Assembly: GCA_964389675.1 (NCBI GenBank) | Contig: CAYMEV010000002.1 | Coordinates: 208,710-272,709 of the forward strand | Length of the DNA: 64,000 bases | Direction: 5' to 3' | From: CAYMEV01 sp964389675 [NCBI: uncultured Candidatus Sumerlaeota bacterium] | GTDB taxonomy: Bacteria > CAYMEV01 | Shown here: positions 26,888 to 34,196 of the stretch, piece by piece | Position numbering within the stretch: the first letter of the stretch is position 1 | Layout of the letters: each line of letters begins with the position of its first letter | Program-made: the position numbers and the translations under genes | The notes under the pieces: model-generated | The model's database searches: none | What the model saw: the letters and a program-made list of their open reading frames with translations, nothing else | What the model was told of the DNA's origin: nothing

Positions 26888-27676
26888 ATGTTTAGCAAAG
26901 AAAAGATCAAGTTTTATTTATATGATTCTGTTTCTCCTCTGGGTAAAGCTATTGACATATTCCTGATCCTGGTGAACCTGGCTGCAATTGTTCATTATAT
27001 CATCGAGGTTGAAACACAGGATGAAGGGTCTCTTAAGGCCCTTTTCATAATTGAGATAATATTTGTATGTGTTTTTATAATAGAGTATTTAACAAGGCTT
27101 TATGTAGCTCCTGATAAGATCAGATTCATATTTTCCCTGTATTCCTTTTTTGATATACTCTCTATTATTCCAATTGTCTTTACATTTTATAAAATCGGCT
27201 TTTTGCGAATTCTGAGAGTTTTCAGAATACTGCGTTTTCAGAAGTACCTTGAAAATGAATATTTCTTTTTTGGAAAGATAAAGCCTTTTCAGCTTCAGAT
27301 GGTGAGGATACTTTTTATAATACTTACCATTGTATTTGTATCTGCCGGGTTTATTTATGCTGTCGAGGGCAGGGACGGGACAAATACATTAAAGACCTTT
27401 CTTGATGCAGTTTATTTTACTGTGTCCACCGTTACTACAGTAGGTTTTGGTGATTTTACCCCCTCTACCAATACAGGAAAGCTTATAACGATCGGAATAA
27501 TATTCAGCGGTGTCATATTCCTGCCGTATAATGTTGGCAGGCTGATAAAGACCATTATTGAAACAAAAACAGCAGGCAATATCTCGAACGAATGCAGTAT
27601 ATGCCACCATATAAATCCTGCAGAAAACAGGACCTGTTCTGTCTGTGGAAATCCTCTGAAAAAAGATGATCTTTAG
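26888..27676 (+). CDS. Voltage-gated-type K+ channel with C-terminal zinc ribbon
   Basis: 262-residue six-helix channel. Helices S1-S3 lie at ~18-40, 48-72 and 88-106; S4 has Arg every third residue (FLRILRVFRILRFQKYL); S5 is ~138-160. The pore helix and filter read TVSTVTTVGFGDFTPS, the canonical GFGD selectivity filter. S6 follows (LITIGIIFSGVIFLPYNVGRLI). Instead of an RCK or cyclic-nucleotide domain, the cytoplasmic tail carries a CxxC-CxxC knuckle (CSICHHINPAENRTCSVCG). The next gene, a polysaccharide deacetylase, overlaps the stop by 11 nt. K+ selectivity is well supported. The zinc-ribbon tail suggests redox, metal or oligomer control (inference). Confidence 0.9.
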   Translation: MFSKEKIKFYLYDSVSPLGKAIDIFLILVNLAAIVHYIIEVETQDEGSLKALFIIEIIFVCVFIIEYLTRLYVAPDKIRFIFSLYSFFDILSIIPIVFTFYKIGFLRILRVFRILRFQKYLENEYFFFGKIKPFQLQMVRILFIILTIVFVSAGFIYAVEGRDGTNTLKTFLDAVYFTVSTVTTVGFGDFTPSTNTGKLITIGIIFSGVIFLPYNVGRLIKTIIETKTAGNISNECSICHHINPAENRTCSVCGNPLKKDDL

Positions 27677-28418
27677 GAAAATCGCATTAATCCTGATTTT
27701 TCTGAGCCTTCTTTCTTTCTATTTTACCAGTATAATGCCATTCATTCTATTTTTATACCTTTTCTTTTTCCTGATATATTTCTATAATATGATAAAGATC
27801 AACAGCAATGCATTTGGGAAGGTAATATGCAGTATGCCATCCGAGCTGCATAAATCTGCCTATCTAACCTTTGACGATGGCCCTGATGAGGAAAATACTC
27901 CTCAGATACTGGATTTTTTAATGAAAAAAAATGTAAATGCCACCTTTTTCATAACAGGGGAAAATGCAGAAAAAAACAGTCAAACAGTAAGGGCAATTAT
28001 CGATCAGGGCCATGCATTAGGCAATCATACATACACCCACAATAATTTTCTGACCCTGTCTTCAAGAGCTAAAATCCGCAGGGAAATTGAATCAGCAAAC
28101 CGCTTTTTTAAGGAGGAGTTTGGGTATTGCTGCAGGATTTTCCGCCCTTGTGCAGGCCTTAAGGACCAGTATATCATGGATGAGGCAAAAAAACAGGGTA
28201 TGAGGGTCATAGGCTGGAACAGGAGATCTCTGGACACAGTGTTTAAGGATTATGGAAAGGTATATAAAAGGCTTTCGAAACCGCCTTTGAATAATGGTGA
28301 TATATTACTGTTTCATGACAGCAGAACCAGGCTGAATTTGAATGATAAGATCAGGGTCCTGGAGATGATCATAGATCTTTATCGGACAAATGGATTTAGA
28401 TTTTCCATAATAAAGTGA
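27666..28418 (+). CDS. Polysaccharide deacetylase (NodB homology)
   Basis: 250 residues, probably anchored by two N-terminal helices (~8-40, IALILIFLSLLSFYFTSI). The NodB domain starts near 66: AYLTFDDGPDEENTP (catalytic base and metal Asp), ATFFITGENAE, the metal-binding GNHTYTHNNF, FRPCAGLKDQYIMDE, RVIGWNRRSLD and LLFHDSR. It removes N-acetyl or O-acetyl groups from envelope glycans; the substrate is not evident. The ATG lies within the K+ channel gene, so the two are translationally coupled despite unrelated roles. The nearby terminator has a stronger U tract for the opposite strand. Confidence 0.9.
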   Translation: MIFRKIALILIFLSLLSFYFTSIMPFILFLYLFFFLIYFYNMIKINSNAFGKVICSMPSELHKSAYLTFDDGPDEENTPQILDFLMKKNVNATFFITGENAEKNSQTVRAIIDQGHALGNHTYTHNNFLTLSSRAKIRREIESANRFFKEEFGYCCRIFRPCAGLKDQYIMDEAKKQGMRVIGWNRRSLDTVFKDYGKVYKRLSKPPLNNGDILLFHDSRTRLNLNDKIRVLEMIIDLYRTNGFRFSIIK

Positions 28419-28443
28419 TTGCCTGAAAGGCAGTCCTGGAAAT

Positions 28444-28478
28444 AAAAAAAGCCGCAACCATGATCAGGTTGCGGCTTT
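28444..28478 (-). terminator. Strong rho-independent terminator of the 28498-29112 gene
   Basis: A perfect 12-bp stem, AAAGCCGCAACC (28448-28459) with GGTTGCGGCTTT (28467-28478), loop 7 nt. Read on the minus strand the hairpin is followed by a seven-T run, which makes it a very strong terminator for the minus-strand gene. It may also stop the deacetylase transcript from the other side, with a weaker tract. Confidence 0.9.
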
Positions 28479-28497
28479 AACGGATTGAATATACTAG

Positions 28498-29112
28498 CTA
28501 TCCGGCGATATTTCTTACAGCATTCATCTTGGTGTCATGGAAGTTTTTCATTGTGTTCTGGAGAAGCTGCTGAAGCTGTGTAAGCTGCTGCTGCAGTTTC
28601 TGAATCTCTGTCTGCTGTTCCTGGGTAACCTTTTTTGAACCATCTGCCTTCTTGGCAGCATCTTCCAGGTTCTTTTCAGTTTTCTTGATAAGGTTATTGA
28701 GGATTCTTGAAATAAAATCTTCAATGCTTTCGCCAGGTTTACGTGATGTCCCGCCTGTCTGCTGTGCCTGCTGTTCTGATTGTGCCTGTCCTACTTTCTG
28801 GCCTGCTTCGAAACCTGCCTGGAATCCTGCCCTCCTGCCGGCCATATAGCCCTTGAGGAAATTGGATATTGATGGCCTCGGCATAGCGCCAAAGCCGGAT
28901 GGCCTGAACATTCCACCCAGACCCTTCTGAAGTGTCTTTGCGAAATCTCCTATTTTATTGAAAAGATTGCCCATGCTTTTGCTGATTGAGGAGATACCTC
29001 CGAGCATACCCATTGGGCCCTGGGTGATTGCGCTGATAGCCTTGCCAATAGCACCCATGTTTGGCAGGATTTTTGATGCGATACTTGAAACGATACTTCC
29101 GATAAATGGCAT
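28498..29112 (-). CDS. Unknown Gly/Ser-rich, helical protein with coiled-coil C-terminus
   Basis: 204 residues, no recognised family. Residues 1-75 are small-residue-rich and amphipathic (IGSIVSSIASKILPNMG, GKAISAITQGPMGMLGGI), without a classical signal peptide. At ~90-120 lies a Gly/Ala/Gln stretch (GRRAGFQAGFEAGQKVGQAQ). From ~135 to 195 a charged coiled coil is likely (FISRILNNLIKKTEKNL, IQKLQQQLTQLQQLLQNTM). It is a monocistronic unit with a very strong terminator and AGGAGG 8 nt before the ATG, so expression could be high. That ribosome site is embedded in a hairpin. It could be a secreted or membrane-inserting structural protein; this is speculation. Confidence 0.7.
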   Translation of the reverse strand: MPFIGSIVSSIASKILPNMGAIGKAISAITQGPMGMLGGISSISKSMGNLFNKIGDFAKTLQKGLGGMFRPSGFGAMPRPSISNFLKGYMAGRRAGFQAGFEAGQKVGQAQSEQQAQQTGGTSRKPGESIEDFISRILNNLIKKTEKNLEDAAKKADGSKKVTQEQQTEIQKLQQQLTQLQQLLQNTMKNFHDTKMNAVRNIAG

Positions 29113-29120
29113 TGTGAAAA

Positions 29121-29145
29121 CCTCCTATTATTATAATTAAGGAGG
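29121..29145 (-). promoter_or_regulatory. Hairpin sequestering the Shine-Dalgarno of the 28498-29112 gene
   Basis: On the minus strand CCTCCT (complement of 29140-29145) pairs perfectly with the AGGAGG ribosome site (complement of 29121-29126) across a 13-nt A/T loop, 8 nt before the start codon. Further upstream TATGATCC can pair with GGACCATA (one G-T) around 29158-29190. The leader therefore looks able to block and unblock translation. Confidence 0.5.
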
Positions 29146-29257
29146 ATATCAAGTGTTTATGGTCCTTGTGATCATTAAGGATCATAAGCATTTAACATCC
29201 TTCTTTTCTATATTATCTGACTATAACAGAAAATGTTGCTAAAAATTCTTTAATTTC

Positions 29258-29285
29258 TTGAATATAATTTATAATTTATTAAAAT
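29258..29285 (+). promoter_or_regulatory. Predicted promoter of the STAS gene
   Basis: TTGAAT at 29258-29263 and TAAAAT at 29280-29285, 16 nt apart, about 45 nt before the ATG at 29331. Confidence 0.45.
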
Positions 29286-29330
29286 CAGGACATCAACGAT
29301 AATTTGAATCTTTATTAAGGAGTAATGCTG

Positions 29331-29669
29331 ATGCACCTATCCAGATATAAAAAGGGAGATATTGATATCATAGAGATTGGCGGGAAGCTTGAAGACAGCC
29401 AGTCTCAGGAGTTTATAGATTATATCGATGATATAATAGCTGCAGGCTCAAGGACGGTAATTCTTGATATGAATTCCCTTGATTATGTAAGCTCAAGCGG
29501 GCTTGGAGTAATATCAGCAAAATATATCAGTCTGAATATCCGCGGAGGCAAGCTTATCCTGACAAATATGAAACCGGATATTGAAAAGGTATTCCATATT
29601 ACCAGAATCCTGAGCATAATACCTAATTATCCATCCATCAAGGAGGCAATTGCTGATTTGAAGATTTAG
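29331..29669 (+). CDS. STAS-domain anti-sigma-factor antagonist
   Basis: 112-residue single STAS domain like SpoIIAA/RsbV. Signatures: GDIDIIEIGGKLEDSQSQEF, VILDMNSLDYVSSSGLGVI with the phosphorylatable Ser region, then GGKLILTNMKPDIEKVFHITRI. It would sequester an anti-sigma factor or serine kinase when unphosphorylated. I chose ATG 29331 because AAGGAG lies 8 nt before it; the ATG at 29325 has only 2 nt spacing. No RsbW-like kinase or PP2C phosphatase is in the window. Monocistronic, convergent with pyrE with 8 nt between stops. Confidence 0.88.
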   Translation: MHLSRYKKGDIDIIEIGGKLEDSQSQEFIDYIDDIIAAGSRTVILDMNSLDYVSSSGLGVISAKYISLNIRGGKLILTNMKPDIEKVFHITRILSIIPNYPSIKEAIADLKI

Positions 29670-29677
29670 GGCAGATC

Positions 29678-30238
29678 TCAGGGCCTATAGCCTGACTTTT
29701 CAAAAAGCTCTGTTCTTGTAAATAAGGGTATGAACCTGTATTTCCCAAGCATCTCTCCAGCACCTTCCTCGCGGTCAACAAGGCATAGTATGGCCTCTAC
29801 TGAGTGGCCTTCCTCTTCAACAGCCTTCACCGCGGAGAGGGTTGAGCCCCCTGTGGTTGCGACATCATCAACAATAATTACGTCAGAATGCGGCTCTATA
29901 TGGCCTTCAATCCTCTTTTTCCTTCCGTGTCCTTTTGCTTCCTTTCTTACAAGAAAACCGTTTACGGGCATGCTCTTTTGATAAGATATAACGGTAACTG
30001 CTGTTGTTACCGGATCAGCCCCTATTGAAAGGCCTCCTATATATCTTGATTTCAAACCGTGTCTAACAATAAGGTCAAAAAGGACATTTCCGATCAGATA
30101 TGAACCCTGGGAGGAAAGAGTTGTTATCCTTGCATCGAAATAGAAATTGCTTTTTTTTCCTGAAGCAAGGATGAAATCACCAAAACTTAGAGATTTGCTG
30201 ATTAACAGTTCCAATAATTCATTTCTCATAGTATTCAT
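29678..30238 (-). CDS. pyrE: Orotate phosphoribosyltransferase
   Basis: Converts orotate and PRPP to OMP in pyrimidine synthesis. 186 residues. Features: FILASGKKSNFYFDAR at the N-terminus, YIGGLSIGADPVTTAV, FLVRKEAKGHGRKKRIEG (catalytic loop Lys residues) and the PRPP-binding VIIVDDVATTGGSTLSAV. The C-terminal LFTRTELF is the usual end. AAGGAAA precedes the ATG at 30238; a second in-frame ATG lies three codons later. Divergent from the small coiled-coil gene. No other pyr genes are near. Confidence 0.95.
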   Translation of the reverse strand: MNTMRNELLELLISKSLSFGDFILASGKKSNFYFDARITTLSSQGSYLIGNVLFDLIVRHGLKSRYIGGLSIGADPVTTAVTVISYQKSMPVNGFLVRKEAKGHGRKKRIEGHIEPHSDVIIVDDVATTGGSTLSAVKAVEEEGHSVEAILCLVDREEGAGEMLGKYRFIPLFTRTELFEKSGYRP

Positions 30239-30257
30239 CTTTTTCCTTCTTATAAGA

Positions 30258-30287
30258 TTGACTTTAATTATTTCATAGATATTTTAT
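30258..30287 (+). promoter_or_regulatory. Possible promoter of the small coiled-coil gene
   Basis: TTGACT at 30258-30263 and TTTTAT at 30282-30287 with an 18-nt spacer; the -10 is weak, so this is tentative. Confidence 0.3.
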
Positions 30288-30325
30288 GTTAATATGAAAA
30301 ATATCAAGATAAAAAGGAGCTGATT

Positions 30326-30571
30326 TTGGATATACAACTTCCTTTACTGCTGAATATGCTGAAAGATCTGATAGACATAGACTTCAGTGACGGTACTGCC
30401 TCCCGGGAAAAAGAGATAGAGCTTAAGAGAAAATTAAAGAAGAATGAGTCGAAAATAAGGAATAAACTGCTGGAACTGAACTGCGAAAGAGAGGCTCTTC
30501 AGGACAGGCTGGAGGATATAGAATCAGCCATCATCAATATTGAATCCCTTATGGAATGGTCAAAGATCTGA
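30326..30571 (+). CDS. Small coiled-coil protein, unknown
   Basis: 81 residues starting at TTG 30326, with AAGGAG (30314-30319) placed 6 nt before it, which is the reason to accept the gene. After a short N-terminal helix (IQLPLLLNMLKDLIDI) the chain is highly charged with a heptad pattern (EKEIELKRKLKKNESKIRNK, LQDRLEDIESAIINIESLM), so a dimeric coiled coil is likely. No family recognised. It sits 30 nt before the PP-loop gene and may be co-transcribed with it. The reading frame is open and the codon use matches its neighbours. Confidence 0.65.
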   Translation: MDIQLPLLLNMLKDLIDIDFSDGTASREKEIELKRKLKKNESKIRNKLLELNCEREALQDRLEDIESAIINIESLMEWSKI

Positions 30572-30601
30572 AAGAAATGATTCTCATTACAGGCGTATAA
30601 T

Positions 30602-31549
30602 ATGATTAAAGCTCTGGGGCTGCTTTCCTTCGGTATGGATAGCCTTATCGCCTACACTCTTATGAAGGACAGAGGTTTTGATATATTACCCCTTTACGTA
30701 GACATGGGCTTTGCTCCATGTGACTTTGAAAGGTATTTTTACCCAGGTGCCAGGGATGACTCCCTTTATGAAGGGCTGTTGACAATAGATGCATTCGAGA
30801 GGTTCAAAAAGATACTGCAATCACCCCGTTTTGGATTCGGAAAGCACCTTAACCCCTGTATTGACTGCAAAATAATGATGTTCAGCATTGCCAGGGAAAT
30901 CATGCAGAGGGAAGGCCTTGATATGATTTTTACCGGAGAAGTGAAGGGCCAGAGGATGATGAGCCAGATCAACAGAAATCTTAAAATTATAGAAAGGGAA
31001 TCCGGAACTGAGGGGATTGTTTTCAGGCCTTTGTCCGCCTTAAGGTTTGAACCGACAGATATGGAGAAAAATGGCCTTATTGACCGGGAAGATTATTATG
31101 ATATATCAGGCAGGTCGAGAAAACCTCAATACAAACTTGCAGGAAAACTGAAATTAAAGAATTTCCCTTCTCCTTCAGGAGGATGCCTTCTGACTTACAG
31201 GGGCTTTTCTGATAAATTGAGGAAGCTTTTTTCATTTTACAGCATTGAAGAGATAGACAGGCGGAAAGCTGCTCTTTTGAAGACAGGAAGGCATTTTTTC
31301 ATTGATGATTCAGTTCATATGATTCTGGGAAGAAATGAATCAGAAAATATCTTGCTTAAAACTGTGCCCTGTTCCGATCTCCAGATATATCCCAGGGATG
31401 AGAAGGGCCCCTTTGGGATTATTTTCAGGAAAAAAAGCAGCCCCAGGGCCGTTGAAGAGTGCAGATCTCTGGCTTGCAGGTATTCCGACAGTGAAGATAT
31501 TATCATAACTGATAGTAGCAAGCCTTTCTGCGAAAGAACATATAAATAA
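30602..31549 (+). CDS. PP-loop ATPase, MnmA/ThiI-like putative tRNA thiolation enzyme
   Basis: 315-residue N-type ATP pyrophosphatase. The PP-loop reads LLSFGMDSLIAYTLM, with GMDS in place of the usual GGxDS. Downstream are HLNPCIDCKIMM (Cys 86 and 89), FTGEVKGQRMMSQ, RPLSALRFEPTD and PSGGCLLTYRGFS with Cys 195. The spacing of a CxxC and a later Cys parallels the catalytic cysteines of MnmA-type 2-thiouridylases and ThiI-like enzymes. The C-terminal ~110 residues form an extra domain. Function is therefore probably sulfur insertion into tRNA; the exact base is not predictable. It follows the small coiled-coil gene by 30 nt. Confidence 0.7.
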   Translation: MIKALGLLSFGMDSLIAYTLMKDRGFDILPLYVDMGFAPCDFERYFYPGARDDSLYEGLLTIDAFERFKKILQSPRFGFGKHLNPCIDCKIMMFSIAREIMQREGLDMIFTGEVKGQRMMSQINRNLKIIERESGTEGIVFRPLSALRFEPTDMEKNGLIDREDYYDISGRSRKPQYKLAGKLKLKNFPSPSGGCLLTYRGFSDKLRKLFSFYSIEEIDRRKAALLKTGRHFFIDDSVHMILGRNESENILLKTVPCSDLQIYPRDEKGPFGIIFRKKSSPRAVEECRSLACRYSDSEDIIITDSSKPFCERTYK

Positions 31550-31552
31550 TAT

Positions 31553-31580
31553 TTGAAATATTTGAAATATTTTCTATAAT
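31553..31580 (+). promoter_or_regulatory. Predicted promoter of the ATP-grasp gene inside a short tandem repeat
   Basis: TTGAAA at 31553-31558 and TATAAT at 31575-31580, 16 nt apart. The -35 lies in a perfect tandem duplication of TTTGAAATA (31552-31569), so two possible -35 copies exist but only the first is well spaced. Confidence 0.55.
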
Positions 31581-31615
31581 ACAAGCATACCATCGTAAAT
31601 CAGGGGGTGATACCG

Positions 31616-32656
31616 ATGTCCGCATATGAAAAATATTCTGTCGGGATTTTCCATTTTGCAAGTGCATTTGGTGATGAGCTTGCCAGGCGCCTGAACAGTA
31701 CTGATCCTTTTTTTGTAAATGGCAGGGAATACAAGATTATTGCAGATGATGTAAAAATACATGAATTTGGTTTAAAATGGGGGTCATCGCATGATATTAT
31801 AATAGACAGAGGGTCACATGTCTATCAGCAGGCAAGGAATGTTTTCAAAATGCTTGCCTTCAGGGGAGTACATATAATAAATAACCCCTATTCATTTGAA
31901 TTTTTTATGAACAAGGATGTAGGCTATTATTTTGCCAATCTGCTCGGAGTACCTGTACCGCCCACATATTCCCTCCCGCCCCACGATAATTTTGGATTTA
32001 CTCCAGAGGAACTCAGGAACAATCTTTATTTTGACTGGGAAAAAATGATAGAAGAGGTCGGGTTTCCAATGTTCCTTAAGCCTGCACAAGGCAGGGGGGG
32101 AATAGATGCCTATGAAGTGAAGAGCTATGAAGAGCTTATAGACCGCTATAACAGGTCCGGAGATACTGTTATGAGCATTCAGAAGAAGATTGACAGCAGT
32201 AGCGGGTTTATTGTACGGACATTATGCATAGGCAAAATGATTCTTCCAATAAAGTACATATTCAGGAATCCAGTTGGTCCTGAGTATATTTATGATGATT
32301 CGTTCATGACCCCGGATGAAGGGAAAAAGGTAATTGACTATGCCAAGATAATAAATTTTGTATTTGGCTATAAGATGAATTCTGTGGAGTTTATCCTGAA
32401 AGACGGAATACCGTGGGCTATAGATTTTAATAATCCTGTCCCTGATGGAAGGAAGGAAGCACTTGGAGATGTCTATTTTAATGACTATCAGGAAGCAATG
32501 GTAAGGCTTGTGCTGGATATTGCCAAAACAGGCAGAAGGTCAGAATTCATTCCTCCCGTGAACCAGATAGCTGAGCTGGCAAGGCTTGATATGCCTGCAG
32601 CTGAAAAGAGTGAAAAAATCCTGGAACTTGCTGACAGAATGTTCTATGAAGTTTAG
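31616..32656 (+). CDS. ATP-grasp family ligase, substrate unknown
   Basis: 346-residue protein with an ATP-grasp fold. An N-terminal pre-ATP domain (KYSVGIFHFASAFGDELARRL) and an NNPYSFEFFMNKDVGYYFANLLGVPVP lid entry lead to the ATP-binding segment FPMFLKPAQGRGGIDAYEV. The catalytic strand SVEFILKDGIPWAIDFNNPVPDG carries the metal-binding Asp and Asn. Such enzymes join a carboxylate to an amine via an acyl phosphate (as D-Ala-D-Ala or glutathione ligases do). I cannot name the substrates. ATG 31616 was chosen because CAGGGGGTGA precedes it closely; an in-frame GTG at 31607 overlaps that site. Convergent with the peptide-binding lipoprotein gene, 4 nt apart. Confidence 0.75.
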   Translation: MSAYEKYSVGIFHFASAFGDELARRLNSTDPFFVNGREYKIIADDVKIHEFGLKWGSSHDIIIDRGSHVYQQARNVFKMLAFRGVHIINNPYSFEFFMNKDVGYYFANLLGVPVPPTYSLPPHDNFGFTPEELRNNLYFDWEKMIEEVGFPMFLKPAQGRGGIDAYEVKSYEELIDRYNRSGDTVMSIQKKIDSSSGFIVRTLCIGKMILPIKYIFRNPVGPEYIYDDSFMTPDEGKKVIDYAKIINFVFGYKMNSVEFILKDGIPWAIDFNNPVPDGRKEALGDVYFNDYQEAMVRLVLDIAKTGRRSEFIPPVNQIAELARLDMPAAEKSEKILELADRMFYEV

Positions 32657-32660
32657 TGCA

Positions 32661-34196
32661 CTATATTTCCGCCAGCTTGATATCAAGAAGAAAATCAAAT
32701 GAGCCGTCAGGATATGGTACTGCATTTTCGACTCTCTTTGTGCAGATTATTATATTTGAATGATACCATAGATGGACATATGGAAGAGTATCATTGAGTA
32801 TATTCTGTATTTTGCAGTAGTAATCCTTTCTCAATTGCTGGTCAGTCGTCCTTCTTGCGGAATCAATAAGGGCATCCACCCCGGGATTCTTATAACGTCC
32901 CCTGTTGGCACCGTCCGGCGGGATGCTCCTGGAGGATAATACATAGTAGTATATGTCAGGATCCGATATCCCGACCCATCTCAATGAAAAAAGCTGAAAA
33001 TCCCCCTCTTTTATATTATCATAGAATGTTCCCCATTCCCTTGATATTATATTCAGTTTCACACCTGTATTCCTGAGCTGATCCTGGATAATCTGGGCTA
33101 TGGTCAGAGACTGAGCATTCTCACTGGTCTTGTATTCCAGTGTAAAATAGTAACCGTCCCTGTCTTTTTTATAACCTTCATTTTTTATCAGTTCTTCAGC
33201 CTTCCCGGGGTTATGGTCATACCAGTCAAGGTCCCTGCAATAAGCCCAGTTAAGAGGGGATAAGAGGCTGTTTGCCTTTTGAGCATATCCTCTGTATATA
33301 TGCCTTATTATTGCATCTCTGTCTATGCTGAAGGCAATAGCTTTTCTGATATTTTTATTTTTAAGTATACCATCCTCCATGTTGAATCCTATATACTGGT
33401 AATTTATGCCCTGAGATGACGACACATGATAGCTGCTGTCACTGGAAAATCTTTCAATAGAATCATAGGGTATATCATTCTGGAGGATATCAATACCCTT
33501 ATTCTCAAGCTCAAGCATTCTTGTGGTTGTATCGGGAATTATCCTGAATTTTATCAGGTTTACGGCAGGTTTCTGGCCGAAATAATCATCGAATTTTTCA
33601 AGTGTAAGCAATACCCCCTCCTTGTGTTCCTTAAAGCGGAATGGCCCGGAGCCAACCGGTTCCTTTCGCAGGATTGAGCTGGTGTTTTTATCGATGTTTT
33701 TTGGAATAATCCCTAATGTAAGGTAATCAATGAAGGGGGAGAATACCTCTTTAAGCTCAAATTCCACAGTATATTCATCTATTACCCTTATTTCATCTAT
33801 TATCTCATAGCTTGATTTTTTAAATGAGATAAAATCCTCATCCATCATGCTCTCAAATGTATATTTTATATCCTCTGCAGTCAGTTCGTTCTTATTATGA
33901 AAAAGTATTCCCTTCCTTATATAAAAGGTAAATATTTTATCTTCCTTAACCTCATATCTTTCTACAATATCAGGCTTAATATTTGAATCCCTGCCCTTTG
34001 TGAAAAGGGAACTGTATATCAGGGAACATATGCGTGATGAATTGGCATCAGTTGCTGTACGGGGGTCAAGGTCTTCAACTGATGCCTCGAGCCCCATTAT
34101 GACGGAATCACCTCTGCTGGCTGTCCGGCTGTTATTGCATGCCATGAAAAAGACTGCAAAAATCAGGGCTGGTATAAAAATGTGAAAATATTTCAT
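32661..34196 (-). CDS. Peptide/oligopeptide ABC transporter substrate-binding lipoprotein
   Basis: 511 residues, SBP_bac_5 (DppA/OppA) type. The signal ends in FFMAC with the lipidated Cys at 20. The mature part shows LEASVEDLDPRTATDANSSRICSLIYSSLF, YTFESMMDEDFISF, EPVGSGPFRFKEH, RKAIAFSIDRDAIIRHIYRGYA and the C-terminal WVGISDPDIYYYV. It would present di- or oligopeptides or other ligands to a permease. No permease or ATPase genes are in the window, so it is an orphan here. It overlaps queC by 4 nt (ATGA) and is therefore translationally coupled to a tRNA-modification gene. A transport role for its true partner lies outside the window. Confidence 0.9.
   Translation of the reverse strand: MKYFHIFIPALIFAVFFMACNNSRTASRGDSVIMGLEASVEDLDPRTATDANSSRICSLIYSSLFTKGRDSNIKPDIVERYEVKEDKIFTFYIRKGILFHNKNELTAEDIKYTFESMMDEDFISFKKSSYEIIDEIRVIDEYTVEFELKEVFSPFIDYLTLGIIPKNIDKNTSSILRKEPVGSGPFRFKEHKEGVLLTLEKFDDYFGQKPAVNLIKFRIIPDTTTRMLELENKGIDILQNDIPYDSIERFSSDSSYHVSSSQGINYQYIGFNMEDGILKNKNIRKAIAFSIDRDAIIRHIYRGYAQKANSLLSPLNWAYCRDLDWYDHNPGKAEELIKNEGYKKDRDGYYFTLEYKTSENAQSLTIAQIIQDQLRNTGVKLNIISREWGTFYDNIKEGDFQLFSLRWVGISDPDIYYYVLSSRSIPPDGANRGRYKNPGVDALIDSARRTTDQQLRKDYYCKIQNILNDTLPYVHLWYHSNIIICTKRVENAVPYPDGSFDFLLDIKLAEI

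Noticed and set aside
28448-28478. The GCCGCAACC palindrome as part of a CRISPR-like repeat
   Set aside because: Single copy with a T-run; a transcription terminator explains it fully.
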